A DNA stretch of 13,486 nucleotides from CAYNYI01 sp964401455 (GTDB taxonomy: Bacteria > Fibrobacterota > OXYB2-FULL-49-7 > CAYNYI01), in assembly GCA_964401455.1 (NCBI GenBank), contig CAYNYI010000079.1:1-13486 (forward strand), given 5' to 3'. A program made the position numbers and the translations under genes. The notes below the pieces were generated by a model. The model searched no databases, was not told the origin of the DNA, and saw nothing but the letters and a program-made list of their open reading frames with translations. Shown here one piece after another: positions 1 to 6,025 of the stretch (within the stretch, counting starts at the first letter, position 1; each line of letters starts with the position of its first letter).

Positions 1-134
1 CCGGGCGTAGAACACATTTGGAATGCATCATCGAATCAAGCATGCCTCCTGTGTTCCCCAAAGGGCTCTATGATGACAAACATTGCCGAAATATTGTCAG
101 ATACGCAATCTATTTTATGAATCTATTCCTGAAT

Positions 135-154
135 CGACGCGCGAAAGCGCGTCG
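135..154. repeat. Perfect 8-bp inverted repeat with GAAA loop
   Basis: CGACGCGC (135-142) and GCGCGTCG (147-154) pair perfectly around a GAAA tetraloop, which is of the stable GNRA type. It is preceded at 123-129 by TCTATTC, the same heptamer that precedes the second inverted repeat at 193-216. There is no T tract on either side, so it is not a typical intrinsic terminator. It could be a dispersed palindromic intergenic repeat, but that is inference. Confidence 0.55.
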
Positions 155-192
155 CTACTCCGTGAAAATTCCGGGGTTTAAGGCCTCTATTC

Positions 193-216
193 GACCCCGT
201 CCCCCGATGCGGGGTC
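193..216. repeat. GC-rich inverted repeat, second copy of a TCTATTC-hairpin unit
   Basis: GACCCCG (193-199) pairs with CGGGGTC (210-216). An alternative inner stem, CCCCG (202-206) with CGGGG (210-214), competes with it. The heptamer TCTATTC at 186-192 lies directly in front, as for the hairpin at 135-154. No T tract follows. Possibly a member of the same family of intergenic palindromes. Confidence 0.45.
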
Positions 217-230
217 TCGCAGAAACAAAT

Positions 231-264
231 AAAAAACCCCTCCGCCGTAATGGCGGAGGGGTTT
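231..264 (-). terminator. Intrinsic terminator of the flagellin gene
   Basis: On the minus strand a perfect 13-bp stem (252-264 with 234-246, core CCTCCGCC/GGCGGAGG) closes a 5-base loop (247-251) and runs straight into a tract of six T (231-236). It begins 24 bases past the flagellin stop codon. This is a textbook rho-independent terminator and marks the end of the flagellar transcription unit. The A-rich other flank means it could also work weakly for plus-strand transcripts, but no plus-strand gene is seen. Confidence 0.93.
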
Positions 265-288
265 ATATTCTCCGAAAAAAACCGTTAA

Positions 289-1113
289 TTACTGCAACAG
301 ACTAAGTACGCTCTGCGGTACCATATTCGCCTGCGCGAGCATGGAAGTAGAAGACTGCTGAAGTATCTGTTCTCTTGAGAACTTCGAAGTTTCTTCCGCG
401 AAATCAGCATCCCTGATAAGGGATTCAGCGGCCTGCATATTCGCTTCCTGGTTCTTGAGGTTTGAATATGTATGCTCAAGTCTGTTGATCTTGGCACCGA
501 TGTCTGAACGCTCGGTACTTACTGTCTGTATGGCGGCATCAACCGCTGAGAGCGCCGAAGAAGCCGTGGCATAATCCGTGACAACACTTGCCCCGAGATT
601 AAGCGCCGTGGCCCGTATGTCAGGTATAGTTACATTTATCACGTCTGCGCCGGTAAAGTTCGCGCCGACATGCAAAGTGGCGCCCACAAAAGCCGTACCG
701 TCAAGAAGAGTAACACCGTTGTATTTAGTGGCTTCGGCGGTCCTCGTTATTTCAGTCTTAAGCTCCTCGAATTCCACATTCATGTAAAGACGTTCGGTAG
801 ATGTATAGGTGTCATTGGCCGCCTGAATAGTAAGCTCACGCATCCTCTGAAGCATATCATGAATTTCGTTCATGGCACCTTCGGCGATATTCAGAAGAGC
901 TTTGCCGTCATTCGTATTTCTGGAAGCCATGTGATTACCGCGAATCTGGGTTCTGAGACTCTCCGAAACAGACAAACCCGCCGCGTCATCCGACGCCCGG
1001 TTGATACGCAAACCTGTTGAAAGTCTCTCAAGAGTATTCTGAAGTTCTCCGCTAACTTTATTCAGGGCCGCGCCTGTAATCATGGACGGGATATTATGGT
1101 TTATATAAGGCAT
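289..1113 (-). CDS. fliC: Flagellin, filament subunit
   Basis: Structural protein exported through the flagellar type III apparatus and polymerised into the filament. The 274 residues are close to the minimal flagellin: conserved N-terminal D0/D1 helices (about 1-140, including LSTGLRINRASDDAAGL at 31-47 and the block LQRMRELTIQAAND at 88-101) and C-terminal D1/D0 helices (about 185-274, including IRDADFAEE at 233-241 and the end QSVLSLLQ). Only about 40 residues (141-185) lie between them, so there is no real D2/D3 surface domain. The ATG at 1113 has a strong ribosome binding site (GGAAGGAG, 1119-1126). The gene is the last of the flagellar run, has its own sigma-54-type promoter match at 1371-1387, a leader with a possible CsrA hairpin, and a terminator just downstream. 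The family is certain; the symbol follows common usage (fliC/hag/flaA). Confidence 0.97.
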   Translation of the reverse strand: MPYINHNIPSMITGAALNKVSGELQNTLERLSTGLRINRASDDAAGLSVSESLRTQIRGNHMASRNTNDGKALLNIAEGAMNEIHDMLQRMRELTIQAANDTYTSTERLYMNVEFEELKTEITRTAEATKYNGVTLLDGTAFVGATLHVGANFTGADVINVTIPDIRATALNLGASVVTDYATASSALSAVDAAIQTVSTERSDIGAKINRLEHTYSNLKNQEANMQAAESLIRDADFAEETSKFSREQILQQSSTSMLAQANMVPQSVLSLLQ

Positions 1114-1370
1114 TTTTTCTCCTTCCTTAAAGAAACATTCACATCCTTACTGTGAGTAAAGGACATTCTTTTAAACGGGTATTCCATTACCATATATCCG
1201 GCGTCCATGCCCGATAAAAATATACGACTTCATTATCCGATTTTTTTTCTCATACAAATCCTCCAGATTTATTTAAAATTATTTCCATATGAATTATCTA
1301 TTTTTCAAGAATTATTATTCAGTATATTCTGTCCGGTTATTTCAAAGAGCTACTTCTTATTCCTTACAAT
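1114..1370 (-). other. AT-rich fliC leader, about 245 bases long
   Basis: Together with the promoter this makes up the 337-base gap between flgL and fliC. If the sigma-54 site at 1371-1387 is used, transcription would start near 1360 and leave a leader of roughly 245 bases. It is strongly AT-rich. A 91-codon plus-strand frame across it encodes only a run of hydrophobic and aromatic residues and is not credible. The only organised elements I see are the hairpin at 1139-1155 and the ribosome binding site at 1119-1126. No good sigma-28 promoter (TAAA-N15-GCCGATAA type) was found by eye. Confidence 0.5.
1119..1155 (-). promoter_or_regulatory. Possible CsrA-binding hairpin plus ribosome binding site of fliC
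   Basis: In the transcript, UCACA (1151-1155) pairs with UGUGA (1139-1143) around the loop GUAAGGA, which puts a GGA in the loop. The segment AAGGAUGU matches the 3' eight positions of the CsrA/RsmA consensus RUACARGGAUGU. Eleven bases further on, the ribosome binding site AAGGAAGGAG (1119-1128) holds two more GGA motifs. A GGA hairpin followed by a GGA in the Shine-Dalgarno is the arrangement used to repress flagellin translation in the CsrA-FliW system of Bacillus and other bacteria. The pairing and motifs are visible; the function is inferred, and no csrA or fliW is present in the window. Confidence 0.4.
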
Positions 1371-1387
1371 AGCTAATTCTGTGCCAA
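1371..1387 (-). promoter_or_regulatory. Sigma-54 (-24/-12) promoter match for fliC
   Basis: The minus strand reads TTGGCACAGAATTAGCT. Against the RpoN consensus YTGGCACGRNNNTTGCW it keeps the -24 TTGGCAC exactly, the -12 GC with the following T, and the obligatory GG-N10-GC spacing. It departs at two positions: A for G after GGCAC, and TAGC for TTGC. It lies 64 bases past the flgL stop and about 258 bases from the fliC start. The matching site before flgJ makes chance less likely. It would require RpoN and an enhancer-binding activator. Confidence 0.65.
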
Positions 1388-1450
1388 AATCCTTTTTATA
1401 TTATTTTCAACGACTTACAGGTACTTTAAGTTTAACTTCAATGGGCAAAA

Positions 1451-2653
1451 TTATCCCAGAAAATCTCCGAGAGTCGGCATAATGACCCTCGCCCCGGCTT
1501 TAAGCGACGCCTGGTAAATATTCTGCTGAGTTGAGAACTCCATTACGACTTCGGCCCAGTCAACATCCTCGTAATTAGCCTGAAGCCTCGTATTCTCTAT
1601 CTTATTGAAACCGTTTCTTTCCTTTGTAAGGTCCAGCCTGTTCACAACAGCTCCCATCCTGGACTGGGCGCTTAGGACTTTGTCATGACAGACATCCAGC
1701 TCTTCCATGCTTGAACTAATAGCGCCACTGTTGTTCTCACGAAGATTCTGAACAAATTTAACAATGGATTTTATCGCGTTTATAGAACCGGAGTCAACTA
1801 TTTCTGAATGACCCATATTGACCTTAGCGATTATATTTTCCTCAATTTGCCTGTTTATTTCTCCTGAGTCGCTTTTGGGGCGGTTTTTTGAATCCCTTGC
1901 CGAGCCATAATGATCAAAATAAAAACGATAATTGGCCGGAAGAGGCGCCATTGAGGCATTAAAGGTTATTTCGCCTTCAGCGTAATCAACGTTATAATCC
2001 ACACCCTCGACAGCCGAAACTTCTGTCCAGTTACCGGGAGTACTCTCCTCTAGGATATGGAAAGTCCCCTGAATTATTCTTTCATAGGTATAATCATTTC
2101 CCGCGCTAACTTCGCCGGCATCCCGGATCTCCACAGCGGTCCCGACAGGAGCGGTGGAAGCATCAAAGTTGATGTAGCCCTGTGAGGGGTCGCTCCCCGG
2201 AGAAGCGGTCTGTCTTATGTAGGGAGCATAATCGGTATTGGTTCCGTTAAAAACATATTCACCCCCGTATTTTGTATTAAGTATCTGAACAAACTGACCG
2301 AGGAGCTCCTGTATCTCGTCGGCCATATACCCCCGCTCTTCCTCTCCGTAAACATCGTTGCTTGCCTGTATTCCTATTTCCCTTATCCTCTGCATAATGG
2401 GGTTTATATCCATTAGCGCCTGGGAACTTACGCTGAGGATAGATAAACCGTCCTCTATATTATTTTTGAACTGGTCGAGCTCCTTTATTCTTGCTCTTAC
2501 CTGCAGATCGTTGGTTATAGAAACCGGGTCATCCGAGGGACGGTTCAGCTTTTTTCCGGAAGCCATCTGTTCCTGGAGCATAGCGAGTTTTTCGAAATTG
2601 CCCGAAAGATTCCTCTGGACCATGTTATTAATCTGCTGATAAGTAACTCTCAT
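1451..2653 (-). CDS. flgL: Flagellar hook-filament junction protein FlgL (HAP3)
   Basis: Second of the two junction proteins between hook and filament; exported with the help of FlgN. The flagellin-like N-terminal helices cover about 1-140, with the FlgL signature ASGKKLNRPSDDP at 31-43 and GGEYVFNGTNT at 130-140. The C-terminal helices cover about 265-400 and end TLGDFLG. At 400 residues it is about 100 longer than the usual FlgL; the excess sits in the middle (about 150-255). Part of that insert, EGVDYNVDYAEGEITF at 216-231, resembles an insert in the adjacent FlgK. The ATG at 2653 has an excellent ribosome binding site (GAGGTGAT, 2657-2664) that overlaps the flgK stop, 12 bases away, so the two genes are transcribed and probably translated together. 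No terminator is seen after the stop, so read-through into fliC is possible. Confidence 0.95.
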   Translation of the reverse strand: MRVTYQQINNMVQRNLSGNFEKLAMLQEQMASGKKLNRPSDDPVSITNDLQVRARIKELDQFKNNIEDGLSILSVSSQALMDINPIMQRIREIGIQASNDVYGEEERGYMADEIQELLGQFVQILNTKYGGEYVFNGTNTDYAPYIRQTASPGSDPSQGYINFDASTAPVGTAVEIRDAGEVSAGNDYTYERIIQGTFHILEESTPGNWTEVSAVEGVDYNVDYAEGEITFNASMAPLPANYRFYFDHYGSARDSKNRPKSDSGEINRQIEENIIAKVNMGHSEIVDSGSINAIKSIVKFVQNLRENNSGAISSSMEELDVCHDKVLSAQSRMGAVVNRLDLTKERNGFNKIENTRLQANYEDVDWAEVVMEFSTQQNIYQASLKAGARVIMPTLGDFLG

Positions 2654-2665
2654 AATATCACCTCA

Positions 2666-4452
2666 TTATATGTTCATAAGAATTTCAAGCATCCTGTCAA
2701 CGGTCGAAATCATTCTCGCAGAGGCCTGATATGAATGTTCAAATTTCACAAGATTAGCCAGTTCTTCATCGAGGGAAACACCGGCTATTTCCTCCTGCCT
2801 GTTTTGGTACTGTTCTATTAGAAATTCCCGGCTTTCCTTGCTTGCTTCAGCCTCGTTTCTTTCTACACCCAGCTCACCGATCATTGCAGAATAGTATTCC
2901 CCGAAAGTAGCGGACGGATTACCGGCACTGTCCTCGTTAAGTACCTCGCTGTTCCTCAGTCGCGATATAGCACGAGCGTTGTTTCCGTCGCCTTTTCCGG
3001 CACTGCCCCCTGTAGAATAATTGTAATTGATTTCTATACGCTCGCCGGCAAGGGTGCTGTCAAGCATCATTATTTGACCGTCGTCATAATTCACAACATA
3101 GTCCACCCCCTCTGTAAGGGTGCGGCCTATACCAGGATAACCTTCTTCGCCCGCCAGTTTTGGAAGATCCACGGCTACAGCCGTAACGCTGCCTATTTCA
3201 ATATTTCTTCTTTCTTGATCTATGCTCGAAGGAGGCGCGTCCTTATCCATATAACCCCATTTTGTAGAGTAAACTACCGGAGGTCCCGGGTTCGCTATGT
3301 CAAAAAGGGCATTGCCTCCCGAAAAATTGTATTGCGTGGTCGCTTCGGTAAGCGAATCTCCCCGCGCGGCCGCGATATTGTTCAGGTTACTCTTGACCGA
3401 CGCGTCTATCCTCATTCCCGTTGCGCCAAGGGTTATTATCTCCCCGCCTGTTTCCATCTGATTATTGAAAAACAGCAGACCGGTATTACCGTCGAGATTA
3501 TAGCCGTTTTTATGCTGCTGATTAACTTCTTCCACAATCTTTTGGGAAAATTCATCAAGCATATCCTGATATTTTTTTATAACAATGTCCCTTGCGTCCA
3601 TCGCACCTTTAAGACTTCCGTTTACCGGGATAAACTCTTTGCCGCTTTCCTGTACCTTAAGCCCGACTTCCTTTATCTTTGTACCGTCATCAAGACTCAG
3701 GATTGAAGTGGTTGTACCAATCTGCTGAAGAGAGACACCAGAAACAAGAAGGTTTCCGCCGGAAATAACCGTAACTGCACCGCGTTCATCTTCAATAGCA
3801 TCAACATCTATGTATTCCGAAAGCTGTTTCAAGGCCAGGTCGCGTTTATCTCTTGAATCATTGGCTTTGCCTCCCGAGCCGAGTTCATTTTTCAGTATTT
3901 CCTGATTCGCATTATAAATCTCGGAAATAAGCCTGTTTACCTCGGTTACCATCGCGCTGACATCATCACTCTTGCTTGTACGGAGTTTCGTGAGCTCTCC
4001 GCCGAGGTTATTAAACATATCGCATATTACTTCGCCTTTGGCCTTCACAACGGCCCTTGCCGAAAGGTCAGTCGGCCTGTTGGCCAGATCTTCCCATGCA
4101 TTCCAGAATTCCTCAAGGTACTCATTCAATGAGGAATCATTAGGTTCATTAAAATTATTCTCAATACGAGCAAGCGAATCGTCGATCTGATCAAGATACC
4201 CTTCCTCTGTTGTCTGGGACTGGANNNNNNNNNNATGAAAAAATTTCTCTTACGGCTTAAGTCCTCCACATCTTCACCGAGACCCATTTCTCCGTACGCC
4301 GGATCAGACCTGTAATCGGCCGAAAGTGACAGTCTTTTTCGTGAATACCCTTCGGTATTCGCATTAGAGATGTTTTGTCCGGTTACATTTATGGCGAGCT
4401 GTGAAGCCGAAAGCCCTCTGTTTCCGATACTTAATGAACTGAATAAAGACAT
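2666..4452 (-). CDS. flgK: Flagellar hook-associated protein FlgK (HAP1), interrupted by an assembly gap
   Basis: First junction protein on the hook. Residues 1-72 before the gap carry the flagellar rod/hook signature: NVTGQNISNANTEGYSRKR at 22-40. After the gap the frame resumes with QSQTTEEGYLDQIDDSLARI (20 residues) and NNFNEP, followed by the FlgK helices (EEFWNAWEDLANRP) and the C-terminal block ending in VKFEHSYQASARMISTVDRM and LEILMNI. The full product would be about 595 residues, within the range for the family. With the 10 N taken literally the frame shifts; aligning to the family (R-x-x-F-L-D-x-Q-L-x-S) needs 11 bases, so the break is an assembly artefact, not a pseudogene. The central-to-late region (about residues 447-479) has an insert, EGVDYVVNYDDGQIMM and onward, resembling one in FlgL. 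The ATG at 4452 has ribosome binding site AGGAG (4459-4463); flgN ends 14 bases upstream. Confidence 0.93.
4225..4234. other. Assembly gap (10 N) inside flgK
   Basis: Ten N interrupt flgK between codon 73 (whose first two bases AT are visible) and the base pair TC that precedes the codon for Q of QSQTT. For the two halves to be in frame the missing length must leave remainder 2 on division by 3; ten does not. Matching the family pattern gives one Ile/Met, three unknown residues and one Ile/Leu/Val/Phe, which is 11 missing bases. The run of N is therefore a placeholder, not a measured length. Confidence 0.9.
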
Positions 4453-4466
4453 CCTTTTCTCCTGTT

Positions 4467-4973
4467 TTACGCCACACCGTTAAAGAGGCTTCTGCTTCCC
4501 GCAAATGCCCTGCTTTTTTCATTTTTCCCGTGACTATAGGTATTTTTGTTCTCACCGGAACCGGCAATTATCTCCACCGACTTATTTATGAAGGCTATTG
4601 AGTCATGCAGAATTCCGGCGTTAAGCGCCTGAGCTCTGGCGACTTTTCTGAGAGTCGCGTCAAGAGCGGTTTTGATTTTTCTCAAAGTCTCTTTTAATTT
4701 TCCGTCTGAATATTCTTCTATAATTTCTGAAAATTTAACCGGCCCTTTTTTTTCGGTCCTCTCCTCGATTTCTCCGGTAATAAGTATACGCTTATCCTCG
4801 AATTCTGCTATTTTCTCGATGAATTTTTCCTTTTCAGCGGCGATTGACTTTACCTCATTGATATCATTTTTTATGAGTGCCTGTCTCTCCCGCTCGGCGG
4901 TTTCAAGGTATTCTTCATACATTTTCCGCTCTTCATTAAGTGTTTTCCCGAGTATTTTTAGAAGTGTTTCCAT
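4467..4973 (-). CDS. flgN: FlgN-type flagellar export chaperone
   Basis: Cytoplasmic chaperone that in known systems holds FlgK and FlgL unfolded and delivers them to the flagellar type III export gate. The 168 residues are almost all helical and charged, with heptad-like stretches at about 8-75 and 92-140, the FlgN layout; the tail (141-168) is polar and contains SRSLFNGVA at the end, consistent with the disordered client-binding C-terminus of the family. Sequence conservation in FlgN is low, so the call rests on length, helix pattern and position just before flgK-flgL. The ATG at 4973 is 5 bases past the flgJ stop and its ribosome binding site AGGAT (4981-4985) overlaps that stop, indicating coupling. 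No signal peptide or membrane segment. Confidence 0.85.
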   Translation of the reverse strand: METLLKILGKTLNEERKMYEEYLETAERERQALIKNDINEVKSIAAEKEKFIEKIAEFEDKRILITGEIEERTEKKGPVKFSEIIEEYSDGKLKETLRKIKTALDATLRKVARAQALNAGILHDSIAFINKSVEIIAGSGENKNTYSHGKNEKSRAFAGSRSLFNGVA

Positions 4974-4978
4974 TTTTC

Positions 4979-5788
4979 TTATCCTGGTTGTTTTCTATTT
5001 CCCGTTATCATTTCTTTTGTCTCAAGGACTTTTCCGATATACCTGACAGTCTCCGGGAAGGGAGGTACTCCCCCGTATTTTTCCACATTTCCGGGTCCGG
5101 CGTTATAAGCCGCGAGCATAAGTTCCTCGTTGCCTCCAAATTTCTTTTTCATGAGAGAAAGGTATTTAGCGCCGCCGAAGATGTTCTGTTTTGGGTCATA
5201 GACATTCTCAACACCCATATCGGAAGCCGTCGTATCCATAAGCTGCATGACTCCTCTGGCACCCGCTCTGGAGACAGCGTATGCACGTCCGCCCGATTCA
5301 TTGATGATAACGCTTTCAATGAGAACCGGATCGACCCCGTATTTAATAGCAGCGTCATCTATAATTTCTCTGTACTTTTCCACACCAGCCGGGGACTCGG
5401 TTCTTTTTCTGATGGTTGAAGAAATATCTTTCGTCTGCGGACCGCGTTTATTTCCAAGACTTCTTAAAATCTGCGCCGCTTTTTCCTCTCCTTTGTCCCC
5501 GTGAGTATTACGGGCCAAACTTTTAAAGATCTGATCGGCAAGGCCTGTCCCGCCCTGACCAGACATCATTGATGCGTATTCGTCGAAGAGCATATCATTA
5601 TAGAAATCCTTCTCAACGCTTTTCCCGCCGTTAATTTTATCGATACCGACGCTGTTCTTCATTGTCTTGAGCATATATGATGTAAACACAGATTCAAAGT
5701 TTCTGCTGACTTCCATCATACGGCGGTATTCCGGGTCCTTTATCTTACCGGCGAGTCCGTAATTCTTGTCAGTTATTCCCTGAAGCAT
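4979..5788 (-). CDS. flgJ: FlgJ-like rod-binding protein fused to an SLT lytic transglycosylase
   Basis: Caps or guides the flagellar rod and opens peptidoglycan for it. The 269 residues have two parts. Residues about 28-92 are the FlgJ rod-binding domain (FESVFTSYMLKTMKNSV at 31-47; MLFDEYASMMSGQGGTGLAD at 66-85). Residues about 138-260 are a Slt70/goose-lysozyme-type transglycosylase: INESGGR at 162-168 with the catalytic Glu164, GARGVMQLM at 176-184 and AYNAGPGNVEKYGG at 227-240. The enterobacterial FlgJ instead carries a GH73 glucosaminidase domain, so the enzyme half differs. A linker (about 93-137) separates the parts. There is no signal peptide, as expected for FlgJ, which uses the flagellar export route. 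It is the first gene of the flagellar run, with ribosome binding site GGAAAG (5795-5800) and a sigma-54-type promoter 58 bases upstream. flgH and flgI, often adjacent, are absent. Confidence 0.93.
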   Translation of the reverse strand: MLQGITDKNYGLAGKIKDPEYRRMMEVSRNFESVFTSYMLKTMKNSVGIDKINGGKSVEKDFYNDMLFDEYASMMSGQGGTGLADQIFKSLARNTHGDKGEEKAAQILRSLGNKRGPQTKDISSTIRKRTESPAGVEKYREIIDDAAIKYGVDPVLIESVIINESGGRAYAVSRAGARGVMQLMDTTASDMGVENVYDPKQNIFGGAKYLSLMKKKFGGNEELMLAAYNAGPGNVEKYGGVPPFPETVRYIGKVLETKEMITGNRKQPG

Positions 5789-5845
5789 ATTTAACTTTCC
5801 GCTTTAAGTTTAATTTTAAAGTCTCAGCTTGCGAATAGTAAGAGC

Positions 5846-5859
5846 GCAAAGAGCGTGCC
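5846..5859 (-). promoter_or_regulatory. Sigma-54 (-24/-12) promoter of the flgJ-flgN-flgK-flgL operon
   Basis: The minus strand reads GGCACGCTCTTTGC: the -24 element GGCACG and the -12 element TTGC are both exact, with the obligatory ten bases between GG and GC. Flanking bases are less conserved (GC before GG, G after TTGC). Transcription would start near 5834, leaving a leader of about 46 bases to the flgJ ATG. A near-palindromic A/T tract, GCTTTT-AAAA-AAAAGC (5860-5875), directly abuts the -24 side, and two kinds of dyad lie further upstream, where activator sites are expected. Confidence 0.8.
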
Positions 5860-5904
5860 GCTTTTAAAAAAAAGCCTAACTCCTTGAATAATTGAAGCTA
5901 ATTC

Positions 5905-5926
5905 AGAGATTTCTTTAAAGATCTCT
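5905..5926. promoter_or_regulatory. Inverted repeat upstream of the flgJ promoter
   Basis: AGAGAT (5905-5910) and ATCTCT (5921-5926) are a perfect 6-bp dyad around ten bases that contain the palindrome CTTTAAAG (5913-5920). It lies about 46-67 bases upstream of the -24 GG. It could be a binding site for a dimeric regulator or part of a weak hairpin at the end of the pfk transcript; no T tract follows it on the minus strand. Function is unknown. Confidence 0.35.
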
Positions 5927-5945
5927 TATGATTGGAAATGAAAGA

Positions 5946-5977
5946 GGAACATTTTTTCCGCTCAGGAATTTTGTTCC
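5946..5977. promoter_or_regulatory. Tandem GGAA-N5/6-TTCC dyads, candidate activator sites
   Basis: Two similar dyads lie side by side: GGAACATTTTTTCC (5946-5959; arms GGAA and TTCC, six bases between) and GGAATTTTGTTCC (5965-5977; five between). Their centres are about 18-19 bases apart, close to two helical turns, and they are about 87-118 bases upstream of the -24 GG. Enhancer-binding activators of sigma-54 usually bind tandem dyads at this distance. The repeats are visible; the assignment is inference, and I saw no copy near the fliC promoter. Confidence 0.35.
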
Positions 5978-6004
5978 GGCAGGGAATTAAAGAAGAATTT
6001 AAAG

Positions 6005-6025
6005 CTGAAATTCAGGCGATTTCAG
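6005..6025 (-). terminator. Weak intrinsic terminator candidate at the end of pfk
   Basis: On the minus strand CTGAAAT (6019-6025) and ATTTCAG (6005-6011) form a perfect 7-bp stem with a 7-base loop. The left arm contains the pfk stop codon (6022-6024). A T-rich but interrupted stretch follows (CTTTAAATTCTTCTTTAATT). The stem is AT-rich and the T tract is not continuous, so termination may be partial and some transcripts could reach the flagellar genes. Confidence 0.4.

Larger units (their letters stand above)
1..230. other. Non-coding region downstream of the flagellin terminator
   Basis: No gene is supported here. One plus-strand reading frame stays open through the region, but it has no convincing ribosome binding site, its translation is rich in basic residues without recognisable domains, and it runs through the flagellin terminator. 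The stretch holds two GC-rich inverted repeats, listed separately, and otherwise nothing I can identify. Confidence 0.6.

Noticed and set aside
18..305. Plus-strand open frame of 95 codons
   Set aside because: Runs through the flagellin terminator and into the fliC 3' end, has no ribosome binding site, and gives a basic low-information translation.
491..507. TTGGCACCGATGTCTGA on the plus strand, a half sigma-54 match
   Set aside because: The -12 GC is missing at the required ten-base spacing and the site is inside fliC facing the wrong way.
1209..1217. GCCCGATAA resembling a sigma-28 -10 element on the plus strand
   Set aside because: No TAAA-type -35 element at the right distance (CATATATC there), and it points away from fliC.
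1207..1482. Plus-strand 91-codon frame in the flgL-fliC spacer, rich in hydrophobic residues
   Set aside because: Its composition follows from AT-rich DNA, it overlaps the 3' end of flgL and the sigma-54 site, and it lacks a ribosome binding site.
3074..3706. Plus-strand frame of 210 codons
   Set aside because: Lies wholly antisense within flgK, and its translation shows no domain; flgK family matches are unambiguous.
4126..4452. flgK read as two broken genes or a pseudogene
   Set aside because: The frame break coincides exactly with the N run, and both halves match FlgK without overlap, so the artefact is in the assembly.
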